Of a DNA stretch of 37,101 nucleotides, positions 16,716 through 25,875 are shown one piece after another. A program made the translations under genes and the position numbers. The notes under the pieces were generated by a model. It was not told the DNA's origin, ran no database searches, and was given only the letters and a program-made list of their open reading frames with translations. Source of the stretch: an uncultured delta proteobacterium. GTDB taxonomy: Bacteria; Myxococcota_A; UBA9160; JAFDET01. The stretch lies in assembly GCA_947259215.1 (NCBI GenBank), contig CAMYLJ010000056.1, positions 1-37,101 of the forward strand. Reading direction: 5' to 3'. How positions within the stretch are numbered: the stretch's first letter is position 1; every line of letters starts with the position of its first letter.

Positions 16716-19047
16716 TGGGGCGCGCCCGGAAGAAAGCCACGGCCTCCGGAGTGAGCCCCTCGGGCAGGGCCTCGGCGAGGGCGCGAACCGCGTCGCCGAA
16801 CGCCGTGCCAAGATCCCGCGCGCTCCGCGCCAGGTCGACCGCCGCCGGCAGGGCCGCCAGCAACGGCTCTCGCCACTCGGGCCGCAGCGCGCCGTCGGCG
16901 TCGACCACGTCCGCGCGCAGCGCGCCGTCCTCCCGGGAAAGGACCAGCAGCCCCGCGGCGGGCGCGAAGGGCGCCTCCACCTCGACCAGCACCGCGCGGC
17001 CGCGGCGTCCGTCCTCCAGCTCGAGCAGGAGTCCCTCCACCAGCGGGTGACCGCTGGCGAAGAAGTCCATCTCGTCCTTGCGCACCGCTTCGGCGCGATC
17101 GAAGCTGCCGAGGTAGCGGGCGCCGCCGGGCACGCCCGGGAGCGAGTCGACGGTGGCGCTCGCGCCGAGCTCCAGGTAGTAAAGCGCCACCCCGCCCTTC
17201 TCCACCACCTCGAAGTTCAGGCCTTCGCAGGCGCCGACGCAGACCGCCCGCGTCAAGGTCTCGAGCTCCGGCGGAACCCGGTCCAGGATCGCGGCGTCCC
17301 GCTCCGGGTCGAAGCCGTCGCGGTAGAAGACCCGTGCGATCTCCGCGCCCGCACGGGCGCGCGCGTCGGTCAGGCTCGCGGCCAGCGCGTCCTCGTCGAG
17401 GGGCGCGTCGCCTGCCGCCGCCAGCGCCCGCGTCACCTCCGCCAGGGCCAGGTCGAGGCCGGCCGCCGGGCGCCCGAAGAGGTCCAGCCGTTCGTACAGG
17501 CGCGCCAGGTCAGGCGCGGCCCCCGCGAGCCGGAAGTACACGATCTCCACCGGCGTGCGGCGCCCGATGCGGTCGAGCCGACCGATGCGCTGCTCCAGCA
17601 CCACGGGATCCCGCGGCAGGTCCCACAGCACCAGTCGATCGCAGAACTGGAAGTTCCGGCCCTCGCTGCCCGCGTCGGAAGACAGCAGCACCGGCAGTCC
17701 CGTGTCGCGGAAGGAGGCGACCTCGATGTCGCGGGCCGCGACGGACATCTCCTCGTGGAAGCTGGCCATGCGGGTCGTCGTCTCGGACTCCAGGAACTCC
17801 TTCAGCGCCTGCAGGGTCTCGAGTTCGTGGACGAAGACCAGCGCCTTCTCGCCCGCCCGCGACCAGGCGCGCACCCGCTCCGCGATCCAGCGCGCCCGGG
17901 GATCCGCGCGCAGGTCATCGCGGGCCGCCGGCAGGTCCACGGGGGAAGGCACCCGCGGCGGGAGTCCACCGACGTCCGCGCGGCGCACCGCGCTCGTGCA
18001 CGGAACCACCGCCTCCCCGCGCTCGAGGCTGGCCACGAAGTCCGCGTAGGACGGGAAGGCGTCCGGGTGCAGGAGCGAGAGCAGCCGGTGGAAGCCCTCG
18101 CGATCGGCCGAGAGCGGCGTGGCGGTGAGCAGCAGGGCGTGCCGGGCCTGGGCCACCAGGGGCGCCAGGGCCTCGTGCTGCTCGCGGGTGGCCAGGCGAT
18201 GGGCCTCGTCCAACACGATCAGGTCCGGCGGCGCCTCCGCCGCCACCGCCAACAGCTCCGGGTCGCCCGCCAGGGTCTCGAGCTCCATCACCCCGTGCGG
18301 GTGCACCTCGAAGGGATTGGCGTCTTCGCCGATCGTGGTGGCGACGCTCTCCAGCCGCTCGCGATCCAGCAGCACGAAGACCTGATGGAACTTGCGATAG
18401 AGCTCGCCCAGCCACTGGATCACCAGCGTCCCCGGCGCCACCACCAGCACGCGTTCGGCGCGCCCGGTGCGCACCAGCGCCGAGAGGATCAGGCAGGCCT
18501 CGACCGTCTTGCCGAGCCCCACCTCGTCGGCGAGGAGCCAGCGCACCGGGTCGCGCCGGGTGGCCTCGACCGCGGTGTGGAGCTGGTGGGCGAAGAGCTC
18601 GATCCGCCCGCCGAGGAAGCTCCCCAGCCCCCCGGCCTCGCGCAGGCTCGCCAGGCGCAGCGCGTCCAGGCGGTTGCGGAAGTCGGCGAGCGCCTCGACC
18701 CGGCCGGCGGCGAGCCGCTCGAGGGGCGTGTCGGGCGGCGTCAACGGCCAGACGTCGGCCTCGTCCACCAGCCGTCCGTCGACCAGCCGGTAGCCGCCCT
18801 CCAGGCTCTCGGCCACGGCCACCACCTCGTCGGTCTCGAGCACCCGCACACGGCCGCCCGGACGCAGCACCAGGCGCTGTACGACGCCGCCCTCGGCGGT
18901 GAAGGTCAGCTCCTGCTCGGCGTCGGGAAACCACACCTGGAGGTGGCGGCCGTCCACGCGCCGCACCACGCCCACCCCGAGCTCCGGATTGAACGGATGG
19001 AAGAGCTTGCTGCCGGGGCGCCACACGGAGGCGCGTGGGTAGCGCAC
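16708..19047 (-). CDS. RapA/HepA-like SNF2-family ATPase
   Basis: A 779-residue Swi2/Snf2 ATPase resembling RapA, which binds RNA polymerase and promotes recycling after transcription. The N-terminus has a Tudor-like barrel (WRPGSKLFHPFNPELGVGVV, then VDGRHLQVWFPDAEQELTF) as in RapA. Motif I is ADEVGLGKTVEA (about 173-184), motif II LDEAHRLA, motif III LLLTATPL, then the second RecA lobe with SSDAGSEGRNFQFC and motif VI QRIGRLDRIGR. E. coli RapA has 968 residues, so this version is shorter in the C-terminal region. A GTG start lies 22 bases after hpnH. Being the last gene of the hopanoid operon is odd and suggests chance operon growth rather than a hopanoid function. Confidence 0.9.
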   Translation of the reverse strand: MRYPRASVWRPGSKLFHPFNPELGVGVVRRVDGRHLQVWFPDAEQELTFTAEGGVVQRLVLRPGGRVRVLETDEVVAVAESLEGGYRLVDGRLVDEADVWPLTPPDTPLERLAAGRVEALADFRNRLDALRLASLREAGGLGSFLGGRIELFAHQLHTAVEATRRDPVRWLLADEVGLGKTVEACLILSALVRTGRAERVLVVAPGTLVIQWLGELYRKFHQVFVLLDRERLESVATTIGEDANPFEVHPHGVMELETLAGDPELLAVAAEAPPDLIVLDEAHRLATREQHEALAPLVAQARHALLLTATPLSADREGFHRLLSLLHPDAFPSYADFVASLERGEAVVPCTSAVRRADVGGLPPRVPSPVDLPAARDDLRADPRARWIAERVRAWSRAGEKALVFVHELETLQALKEFLESETTTRMASFHEEMSVAARDIEVASFRDTGLPVLLSSDAGSEGRNFQFCDRLVLWDLPRDPVVLEQRIGRLDRIGRRTPVEIVYFRLAGAAPDLARLYERLDLFGRPAAGLDLALAEVTRALAAAGDAPLDEDALAASLTDARARAGAEIARVFYRDGFDPERDAAILDRVPPELETLTRAVCVGACEGLNFEVVEKGGVALYYLELGASATVDSLPGVPGGARYLGSFDRAEAVRKDEMDFFASGHPLVEGLLLELEDGRRGRAVLVEVEAPFAPAAGLLVLSREDGALRADVVDADGALRPEWREPLLAALPAAVDLARSARDLGTAFGDAVRALAEALPEGLTPEAVAFFRARPTA

Positions 19048-19069
19048 CCGCGCGAAGCTGGCATCCGGA

Positions 19070-20392
19070 TCAGGCGCTGACGGCGGCGTCGCGCCCGCTG
19101 AGCTCGACCCGCCGGATGCGAGCCAGGGGAATGCTCCGGTCCGGCCCTCGGTCGGGCGGCAGCAGGCGCAGGCTGCGGGCGTCGAGCGCGGACACGTAGC
19201 CCGCCACCCGGTCCCCGTCGTCGAGGGTCAGGGTCACGTCGCCCCGGTAGGCGAACGCGCTGCGCAGCGCCTCCGGGCTGGCATCCCCACTCCAGCCCTC
19301 GGGCTGGAGGCCCTCGTCCTCGGCTCGGCACGGCGACGCCGGCGCGCCGGCCGGCATGCCCTCGGGTGCCGGAACCCGCGGCCCGAAGAGCGCGGCCCGC
19401 GCCATGGCGGCAAGGCCTCGCCAGCTGGAGAAGCCCTCGGACACCGAGCTGGGCTCGAAGCCGCTGTGCACCATGCAATCGCGGCAGGCCGGATTGCCGC
19501 TGGCGTGGCCGTACTCGGACCAGGCGGTGTCGCGCATCAGCTCCTCGAAGCTCCGGGCATAGCCCTCCTGGAGCAGGTAGCAGGGACGCTGCCAGCCGAA
19601 GACCGAGTACGTGGGGTTGCCCCACGGCGTGCAGTCGAAGTGGCGTGCCCCGGTCAGGAACTCGAGGAAGAGCGGCGACTGGTTGAAGCGCCAGCGGCGA
19701 CGCCCCCCGCGGCCGAGGACGCGCCGGAAGAGATCCACGGTGCGCTCCCGCGCCAGGAAGTGCTCCTGGTCCGGCGCCTTCTCGTAGGAGTAGCCCGGGG
19801 ACACCATCATGCCCTCGACTCCCAGCTCCATGGCCGCGTCGAAGAAGTCCGCCACGCGCTGCGGGTCCGCGCCCTCGAAGAGCGTGGTGTTCGTGGTGAC
19901 GCGGAAGCCGCGCTCGAGCGCCGCGCGGATCGCGCGCACCGCGCGCTCGTACACGCCGTCCAGGCACACCGCCGCGTCGTGGTCCGCGCCCTCGCCGTCG
20001 AGGTGCACGCTGAAGGAGAGGTACTTGCTCGGCTCGAAGAGCGGCAGCTTCTTCTCCAGCAGCAGCGCGTTGGTGCAGAGGTAGACGTACTTGCGGCGCT
20101 CGACCAGCCCCGCCACGATACGGTCGATCTCCGGGTGCAGCAGCGGCTCGCCGCCGGGGATGCTCACCACGGGAGCCGGGCACTCGTCCACCGCCCGCAT
20201 GCAGTCCTCGAACGAGAGCTGGCGCTTCAGCACGTGGCTCGGGTACTGGATCTTGCCGCAGCCCGCGCAGGAAAGGTTGCAGCGGTAGAGCGGCTCCAGC
20301 ATCAGCACCAGCGGATAGCGCTCGCGGCCGGCCAGGCGCTGGCGCAGCACGTAGCTGGCGACGGTCCACATCTGGGAGACGGGTACGGGCAC
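19070..20392 (-). CDS. hpnH: Adenosyl-hopene synthase HpnH (radical SAM) with a C-terminal extension
   Basis: Radical SAM enzyme that adds a 5'-deoxyadenosyl group to hopene, opening the route to extended hopanoids. The 4Fe-4S cluster motif is Cys38, Cys42, Cys45 in [14 protein letters not shown], diagnostic for Hpn[13 protein letters not shown] is the SAM-binding GGEP segment. [20 protein letters not shown] and [13 protein letters not shown] are typical of the C-terminal family core. The core ends near residue 335. About 100 residues follow: a Pro/Gly-rich linker, then a compact segment ([20 protein letters not shown] ... [15 protein letters not shown]) that looks like a small SH3-like barrel. 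The GTG at 20392 has GAGGAG 6 bases upstream and gives MPVPVSQMW, the family start. It lies 10 bases after hpnG. Confidence 0.94.
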   Translation of the reverse strand: MPVPVSQMWTVASYVLRQRLAGRERYPLVLMLEPLYRCNLSCAGCGKIQYPSHVLKRQLSFEDCMRAVDECPAPVVSIPGGEPLLHPEIDRIVAGLVERRKYVYLCTNALLLEKKLPLFEPSKYLSFSVHLDGEGADHDAAVCLDGVYERAVRAIRAALERGFRVTTNTTLFEGADPQRVADFFDAAMELGVEGMMVSPGYSYEKAPDQEHFLARERTVDLFRRVLGRGGRRRWRFNQSPLFLEFLTGARHFDCTPWGNPTYSVFGWQRPCYLLQEGYARSFEELMRDTAWSEYGHASGNPACRDCMVHSGFEPSSVSEGFSSWRGLAAMARAALFGPRVPAPEGMPAGAPASPCRAEDEGLQPEGWSGDASPEALRSAFAYRGDVTLTLDDGDRVAGYVSALDARSLRLLPPDRGPDRSIPLARIRRVELSGRDAAVSA

Positions 20393-20402
20393 GCTGGGCT
20401 CC

Positions 20403-21044
20403 TCACAGCAGGGCGTAGACGGGCGAAGACTCGGAGCGGACGGGCTCGCCGGCGACCTCGCCGACCCAACGCGCCAGCCCGGGGCCTGCGGCACGCAGGC
20501 TCCTCAGGGCGATCCGCAGCTGGCCGAGGACGGCGGGCCGCCACAGCTCGTGGTTCGGGCCGTCGAGCACGACGCGCACGACGGCCAGCGGCCGCTCGCC
20601 GGCCGCCTCGGCCAACCAGGCCGATTCCATGTCGACGGCGCGAGCGCCGGTGTCCCGCAGGCGTCGGCGCTCGGCCCCGCGCACCACGTGGTCCACGCTC
20701 GCGAGGGGCGCCGCCCGGACCCGCAGGCCGAAGGCGACGAGCTGCTCGTAGAGGGCGTCGCAGTCCAGCTCGCGGCGCTCGCCGTCGGGCCCGACCAGCG
20801 CCGAGGCGACGACCACGTCGCCGGGCAGGAGCCCGGGATCGAGCGCGCCGCAGAGGCCGGCCACCGCCAGCGCCCGGGCGGGGTCCGACACCAGCTGCTG
20901 CGCGGCCCGGCGCGCGCGCGTGGCGCCCACGCCCGTGCGCACCACCCGCAGCCCCGGCGCCCCGCGGCGGAGCGTGCGCGCCTCGAGACGCAGCGGCGCC
21001 GCCACCACCAGGGCCTCCGCCAGCGCGCCAGCCAGGGGAATCAC
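20403..21044 (-). CDS. hpnG: Hopanoid-associated nucleoside phosphorylase HpnG
   Basis: A 213-residue member of the MTA/SAH nucleosidase-purine nucleoside phosphorylase superfamily. HpnG removes adenine from adenosylhopane, giving a ribosyl- or phosphoribosyl-hopane. Seen: a start [20 protein letters not shown], a glycine motif [21 protein letters not shown] (the LxGxAGGLxxxLxPGDVV pattern of the family), and [16 protein letters not shown], the nucleoside-binding VDMES motif. A GTG start overlaps the shc stop by 4 bases (GTGA), so translation is coupled. hpnH follows 10 bases later, the gene that makes its substrate. Confidence 0.92.
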   Translation of the reverse strand: MIPLAGALAEALVVAAPLRLEARTLRRGAPGLRVVRTGVGATRARRAAQQLVSDPARALAVAGLCGALDPGLLPGDVVVASALVGPDGERRELDCDALYEQLVAFGLRVRAAPLASVDHVVRGAERRRLRDTGARAVDMESAWLAEAAGERPLAVVRVVLDGPNHELWRPAVLGQLRIALRSLRAAGPGLARWVGEVAGEPVRSESSPVYALL

Positions 21045-22918
21045 GGCGCCTGCCTCAGGTAGCGGCCGAGGGCCATCAGCGGGAAGTTCAGGCGGTAGAG
21101 GTGGTAGCGGATGTAGAAATCGCGCGGAAAGCCGGTGCCGGTGAACTGCGGCTCGTCCCAGTCGCCGTCCTCGCGTTGCGCCGCCACGAGCCAGTCGATG
21201 CCGGGCGTGACCGCCGCGGACTTCCCGTCCGCCGCCAGCAAGGCCAGCAGCGCCCAGGCCGTCTGGGACGGCGTCGATGCGCCGCGTCCCGGCACGCCTC
21301 CGGCGTCGTAGGAGCGCAGGTCCTCGCCCCAGCCGCCGTCCGGGTTCTGCACGGACTCGAGCCAGGTCACTGCGCGCCGCAGGGCGGGGTGCGAGACGGG
21401 AATCCCTGCGGCCACGAGCGCCGGCACGACCGCGCCCGTGCCGTACAGGTAGTTGGCACCCCAGCGACCGAACCAGGATCCGTCCGGCTCCTGCTCGCGC
21501 AGGATCCAGTCGACCCCGGCGCGGGTCCGGGGATCGTCGGCCAGCCCCTCGTGGGCCAGCATCTCGACCACGTGGGCGGTGACGTCGGCGCTCGGCGGGT
21601 CGATCACCTCGCCGAAGTCGCAGAAGGGCAGCTGGTTGCAGAGGCTGCGGGTGTTGTCGACGTCGAAGGCGGCCCAGCCCCCGTCGCTGCACTGCATCCC
21701 GAAGGTCCAGCGCAGGGCGCGGCGGATCGCCGCCTCGCGCGCCTCCGCGTCGTCGGACTTGGCGGCGCGCAGCGCGAGCACGACCTCGGCGGTGTCGTCG
21801 AGATCCGGGTAGTTGTCGTTCTCGAACTCGAAGGCCCAGCCGCCGGGCTCGAGCTCGGGACGCCGCACCGCCCAGTCGCCCGGGACGCGCACCTCCTGCC
21901 CTGCCAGCCAGCCGCCGCCGCGCACCAGCGCCGCGTGCTCGGCCGGCAGGCCGGCGTCGCGCAGCGCCACCATCGCCAGCGCGGTGTCCCAGACCGGCGA
22001 CTGGCAGGCCTCGAAGCGGCGCACGCCGTCCTCCTCGATGGCGAACGTGTCGAGCCCGGCCAGGCCGCGGGCCATCACCGGGTGGTCGAGGGGGTAGCCG
22101 AGCAGGCGCAGCGCCATCAGCGAGTACACCCAGGGCGGCTGGATGCCGCCCCACGAGCCGTCCGCCTCCTGCCGGCGCACGATCCACTCGGCGCACAGGC
22201 GCAGCGAGCGGCTGCGCAGTCCCGCCAGCGGGCGGCGCTCGTAGAGGTGGAGCGCGCGGTCCAGGGCCTGGAAGCGTCCGCCCCAGCTCGAGAGCGGCCG
22301 GCGATCGTCGCGCCGCTTGCCCGTGCGCAGCTCGTCCAGTCCGAACGGCAGCGCGTGCACGGGCCGGTGCGCGGCCACCACCAGCAGCGGAACGATCGTC
22401 TGACGCGCCCAGCAGCCGAAGTCGTAGATGTTCAGCGGGAACCACTTCGGCAGCAGGATCAGCTCCGGCGGCAGCGCAGGCAGGTCGCGCCAGGACCAGA
22501 GCCCGAAGATCGCCAGCCAGATGCGCGTGAAGACCCGCGTCTCCTCGATGCCGCCCAGCTCGCGCACCCGCGCGGCCGCGCGCCGCATGTGCTCCGCATC
22601 CTCGGGATCGCCGCACAGGCGAAGCGCCCAGTACGCCTCGACCGTGGCCGAGAGGTCCGACGGTCCGCCGTGGTAGATCGACCAGGCTCCGTCGGCGTTC
22701 TGCTGGGAGCGGATCCAGGTGGCGGTCGGCGCGCTCACGGCCTCGTTGCGGATGCCGAGGAACTCGCGCAGCAGCAGATCCTCCGCCTCCATGGTGACGT
22801 TGGTCTCGAGCTCCGCCTTCCACCAGCCGGCCTCGTCCTGGCTGGACAGCAGATGATCGCGGGCGCGCTCGAGAGCACGCTCGGCAGGGGACGTGGGGAC
22901 GATGCTCGGGGTCGACAC
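21041..22918 (-). CDS. shc: Squalene-hopene cyclase
   Basis: A 625-residue class II triterpene cyclase (HpnF) that protonates squalene and folds it into the pentacyclic hopene at the membrane. The general-acid motif DLDDTAE is at residues 372-378, matching the family DxDDTA. QW-type repeats are spread through the chain: QDEAGWWKAELETN, QNADGAWSIYHGG, QEADGSWGGIQPPW, QCSDGGWAAFDVDN, QEPDGSWFGRWGANY, QNPDGGWGEDL. The C-terminus carries GTGFPRDFYIRYHLY, also typical. The length is normal. The GTG at 22918 has GAGGAG 5 bases upstream. The stop overlaps the hpnG start. This is the central enzyme of the cluster. Confidence 0.97.
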   Translation of the reverse strand: MSTPSIVPTSPAERALERARDHLLSSQDEAGWWKAELETNVTMEAEDLLLREFLGIRNEAVSAPTATWIRSQQNADGAWSIYHGGPSDLSATVEAYWALRLCGDPEDAEHMRRAAARVRELGGIEETRVFTRIWLAIFGLWSWRDLPALPPELILLPKWFPLNIYDFGCWARQTIVPLLVVAAHRPVHALPFGLDELRTGKRRDDRRPLSSWGGRFQALDRALHLYERRPLAGLRSRSLRLCAEWIVRRQEADGSWGGIQPPWVYSLMALRLLGYPLDHPVMARGLAGLDTFAIEEDGVRRFEACQSPVWDTALAMVALRDAGLPAEHAALVRGGGWLAGQEVRVPGDWAVRRPELEPGGWAFEFENDNYPDLDDTAEVVLALRAAKSDDAEAREAAIRRALRWTFGMQCSDGGWAAFDVDNTRSLCNQLPFCDFGEVIDPPSADVTAHVVEMLAHEGLADDPRTRAGVDWILREQEPDGSWFGRWGANYLYGTGAVVPALVAAGIPVSHPALRRAVTWLESVQNPDGGWGEDLRSYDAGGVPGRGASTPSQTAWALLALLAADGKSAAVTPGIDWLVAAQREDGDWDEPQFTGTGFPRDFYIRYHLYRLNFPLMALGRYLRQAP

Positions 22919-22943
22919 GGCTTCTCCTCGTTCGCAGGTCGGT

Positions 22944-24296
22944 TCAGGCGGCGGCCCGGGCGGATGCGGTCCCGCGCGCCGAGGTCAGGGCGTGCTGCGC
23001 GGCGAGGGCGCCGCTCTTCACGGCACCTTCCATCGTGGCCGGCCAGTCGGTGTCGGTCCACGCGCCGGCGAGATGCACGCCGCGCCACGCGAGGTCCGGG
23101 CCCGGCCGCAGGGCCGCCGTGCCGGGCCCCTGGTAGAAGGTGGCCGCGCGCTCGCAGGTCACGAAGAAGCGCTCCACCGTCGCGGCGCGCGCGGCCGGAA
23201 AGAGCGCCTCGAAGGCGGGCAGGAAGACGCGCCGCAGCTCGTCCCGGGCGTGGCCGACCCAGGCGTCGGCCGCCGAGAGCGACACGGTCAGGTACTGGCC
23301 GCGCGCGAGCCCCGACGAGCGGGTGCGGTCGAAGATCCACTGCAGGGGCGTGCCGAGACCGGCGGCGAATGCCAGCTCGGTGACCGGGCGGTCGAACACC
23401 ACGTGCAGGTTCACGATGGGAGACGCGCCGAGCCGCGCCAGCGCACCCGCGTCGACGCCGGAGGTCGCGGGCAGGAGCTCCGCCGCGGCGTCGTGGGGCA
23501 CCGCCACGACGACCGCGTCGGCCGTCAGCCGCTCGCCATCGGCCAGCAGCGACGGCGCGCCCTCCAGCGAGCCCTCGACGGCGTCCACTCGCGCGCGCAG
23601 GCGCACGTCGGCACCGCGCTCGCGCAGGAGCCGCGCGGCTGGCTCGGCGTGAAGCTCCGCCAGGGGGACCCCCGCCCAGCCGATGTCCGCCGCGTCGGGC
23701 GCGGAGAGGAGACCCGTCTGGAAGACCTTCGCGGCCAGCGCCAGCGAGGAATCGCGCGCGGAGAGATTCAGGGTGGGGCGCACCAGCAGGTCCCAGAAGC
23801 CGTCGATGGCGGCGTCGCTCTCGCCCTGCTCTGCCAGCCAGTCTCCGAAGCGGCGCGAGTCCACCTGGGGCGCGAGCCGGTCGAGCGCCGCCAACCGCCG
23901 CGCCGTGCGCGCCACCGCCAGCCGCTGGCCCAGCGCCAGCGGCGCGAAGCGCAGCAGGCTCGGCGCCAGGTGCGCCGGCGCCGGGAGCCGGTGGCGGCGG
24001 ATCCAGGCCGGCGCCCGACCCGGCACCAGCACCGGCACCTCGAGCCGCTCCTGGAGCACCACGCGGTCTTCCACCCCGAGATCTGCGAGGAAGCCGCGGT
24101 AGGCCGTGCAGCAGCGCAGGAAGACGTGCTGGCCATTGTCGACCTGCAAGCCAGCGCGCGTGGTGGACCAGGTCGCACCGCCGAGTCGCGCCCGCGCCTC
24201 GAGCAGGGTGACCCGCGCGCCGGCGTCGCTGCACGCCAGGGCCGCCCGGAGCCCGGCCAGCCCGCCGCCGACGACGATCACGTGGGGCCGACTCAC
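22944..24296 (-). CDS. hpnE: Squalene-forming FAD-dependent oxidoreductase HpnE
   Basis: A 450-residue amine-oxidase-like flavoprotein. It opens with a dinucleotide-binding fold HVIVVGGGLAGLRAALA and ALLEAR-type acidic residue (VTLLEARARLGG), then NGQHVFLRCCTAYRGFL, which marks HpnE among desaturase-like proteins. The C-terminus has the FAD-binding motif GVHLAGAWTDTDWPATMEGA. With HpnC and HpnD it converts farnesyl diphosphate to squalene: HpnE reduces hydroxysqualene in the last step. A GTG start overlaps the hpnC stop by 4 bases. The stop is 25 bases before shc, so the enzyme and its product's consumer are neighbours. Confidence 0.93.
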   Translation of the reverse strand: MSRPHVIVVGGGLAGLRAALACSDAGARVTLLEARARLGGATWSTTRAGLQVDNGQHVFLRCCTAYRGFLADLGVEDRVVLQERLEVPVLVPGRAPAWIRRHRLPAPAHLAPSLLRFAPLALGQRLAVARTARRLAALDRLAPQVDSRRFGDWLAEQGESDAAIDGFWDLLVRPTLNLSARDSSLALAAKVFQTGLLSAPDAADIGWAGVPLAELHAEPAARLLRERGADVRLRARVDAVEGSLEGAPSLLADGERLTADAVVVAVPHDAAAELLPATSGVDAGALARLGASPIVNLHVVFDRPVTELAFAAGLGTPLQWIFDRTRSSGLARGQYLTVSLSAADAWVGHARDELRRVFLPAFEALFPAARAATVERFFVTCERAATFYQGPGTAALRPGPDLAWRGVHLAGAWTDTDWPATMEGAVKSGALAAQHALTSARGTASARAAA

Positions 24297-25123
24297 GCGC
24301 GCCTCCGCTGCCGCCACAACACCGCGAGCGCGTGGCGCGCCATGTCGCGTCGGCGCGCCCGCGGCGCGCCCGCACTGACGTCGTAGCCGGCGCGCACCAA
24401 CGCGTCGCGCGCCGCGTAGCCGCCGGCCACGAAGCCGGCCACGGCGATCCGCGCAGCCCCGCGCAGGCGCGCCACCAGCGGCTCGCCGTCGGCCAGCAGC
24501 CGCTGCGCGCGCGCCGCCTGCTCGGCCACCGCCGCGCGCAGGGCGGGCGTGGCGGGTGTCGACGCCAGATCCACCTCGCTGCAACCCGCCCGGGCCAGGT
24601 CTTCAGCCGGCAGGTAGACGCGGCCGCGCGCGCGGTCTTCCGCCACGTCCTGGCAGTGCTCCAGCAGCTGGAGCGCCGTGCAGATCGCGTCGGAGAGGGC
24701 CACGCGCTCGGGCGTGGCAGCGCCGACCAGATGCAGAACCAGCTCGCCCACCGGGTTCGCCGAGAGCGCGCAGTAGTCGGCGAGATCGGATCCGCTCGCG
24801 TAGCGCGTCACCCGTTGGTCCTGGCGGTTGGCCTCGATCAGCCGCACGAAGGGCGCGCGCGGGAGGTCGCGCTCCCGCAGGACCGGCGTGAGGTCGCGCA
24901 GCAGCGGATGCTGCGCGCGGCCGGCGAAGGCGCAGTCGAGGTCGGCTTCCAGCGCGTCGAGCGCGGCCAGGCGGTCGCCCGGGATCTCGTCGCCCAGGGC
25001 GTCGGCCAGGCGCGCGAAGCCGTACAGGGCCAGCAGGTCGCGGCGCAGCCCGCGCGGCAGCAGGCGCAGGGCGACGGGGAAGTTCTCCGCGCTCGCCCGG
25101 CCGAGGATGACCTCGGGGGCCAG
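24293..25123 (-). CDS. hpnC: Hydroxysqualene synthase HpnC (start codon uncertain)
   Basis: A squalene/phytoene synthase-fold protein of about 276 residues. RASAENFPVALRLLP is the HpnC hallmark near the N-terminus. The first Asp motif is FARLADALGDE (DxxxD), and the second is CQDVAEDRARGRVYLP. HpnC converts presqualene diphosphate to hydroxysqualene. The start is a problem: between the tetR stop (25135-25137) and the conserved ENFPVA there is no in-frame ATG, GTG or TTG. The nearest options are CTG at 25123 (used here, 11 bases after tetR, no clear ribosome site) or an undetected indel. The upstream extension of this frame merely shadows tetR. The stop overlaps hpnE (GTGA). Confidence 0.85.
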   Translation of the reverse strand: MAPEVILGRASAENFPVALRLLPRGLRRDLLALYGFARLADALGDEIPGDRLAALDALEADLDCAFAGRAQHPLLRDLTPVLRERDLPRAPFVRLIEANRQDQRVTRYASGSDLADYCALSANPVGELVLHLVGAATPERVALSDAICTALQLLEHCQDVAEDRARGRVYLPAEDLARAGCSEVDLASTPATPALRAAVAEQAARAQRLLADGEPLVARLRGAARIAVAGFVAGGYAARDALVRAGYDVSAGAPRARRRDMARHALAVLWRQRRRA

Positions 25124-25134
25124 CGCGGGCGCGT

Positions 25135-25767
25135 CTAGGGGCGATCCAGGGTGGAGAGCAGCCGCTGCGTCACGCGCCGCAGACCCTCGCGGTGCAGCTC
25201 CTCCGAGCTCGGACTCCCGTCCAGGAAGGAGAGCATCAGGTTGCCGTTCAAGAGCGACACGATGCCCGCCGCGAGCGCCCGGGCCTCCCGCGGATCCGGC
25301 ACCAGCTCCTCCAGCGCTTCGCACACGTCCCGCACGAACTGATCCAGCAGCGCCAGCAGCGGCTTGCGCAACGACGAGCGCAAGGTCGGCGACTCCAGCA
25401 CCCAGCGCACGATGGGCTCGATCTCGCTGCGGTGCTCCGCCACGAAGCCCTCGTACACGTCGAAGAGCTCGAACAGCAGCCGGCCGGGATCCTGCCGCTC
25501 CAGGCTCGCCTTGAACTGCTCGGCGAACGGCACCAGCATGCGCCGGAACGCCTCCTGGAAGAGCGCCTCCTTGTCGCCGAAGTGCCAGAAGACCGCCGAG
25601 CGCGAGACCCCCGCCCGCTCGGCGAGGGCCGAGATGCTGGTCCGCTCGTAGCCCCGCTCCGCGAAGAGGCCGATGGCCGCCTCGAGGATCCGCGCCTGCG
25701 TCGCCTCCTTGCGGCTGCGCATGGGCTTGGGCGCGCTCGCGCTCCGCTCCGCCGCCTTCGCGTCCAC
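25135..25767 (-). CDS. TetR/AcrR-family transcriptional regulator
   Basis: A 210-residue regulator, first gene of the minus-strand hopanoid operon. The N-terminal helix-turn-helix is clear: ILEAAIGLFAERGYERTSIS, then ALAERAGVSRSAVFWHFGDK and EALF (about residues 26-68). The C-terminal ligand domain is all-helical and typical in length. The GTG at 25767 has GGAGG 6 bases upstream. ATG at 25722, before RSRKEA, is an alternative. It probably represses its own operon and perhaps dxs-hpnD-fni, since the sequence ATCGGTCAGT occurs upstream of both units. The ligand is unknown; a membrane lipid, isoprenoid or stress compound would fit, but that is a guess. Confidence 0.9.
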   Translation of the reverse strand: MDAKAAERSASAPKPMRSRKEATQARILEAAIGLFAERGYERTSISALAERAGVSRSAVFWHFGDKEALFQEAFRRMLVPFAEQFKASLERQDPGRLLFELFDVYEGFVAEHRSEIEPIVRWVLESPTLRSSLRKPLLALLDQFVRDVCEALEELVPDPREARALAAGIVSLLNGNLMLSFLDGSPSSEELHREGLRRVTQRLLSTLDRP

Positions 25768-25875
25768 TCGAGTCCTCCGGATCCCGACGCGGAGCGCCGC
25801 CCGTGGCCGGCGGCGAAGACTCCCCCCTGGCGGCGTGACGATCCCATAGCGTCCCGCCCGCCACAACCCGAACCG

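Noticed and set aside
19466-23383. A 1305-codon plus-strand open frame opposite the hopanoid genes
   Set aside because: It lies wholly antisense to hpnH, hpnG, shc and part of hpnE, which have clear family motifs. Composition is Arg/Pro/Ala/His-rich, as expected of a GC-driven shadow frame.
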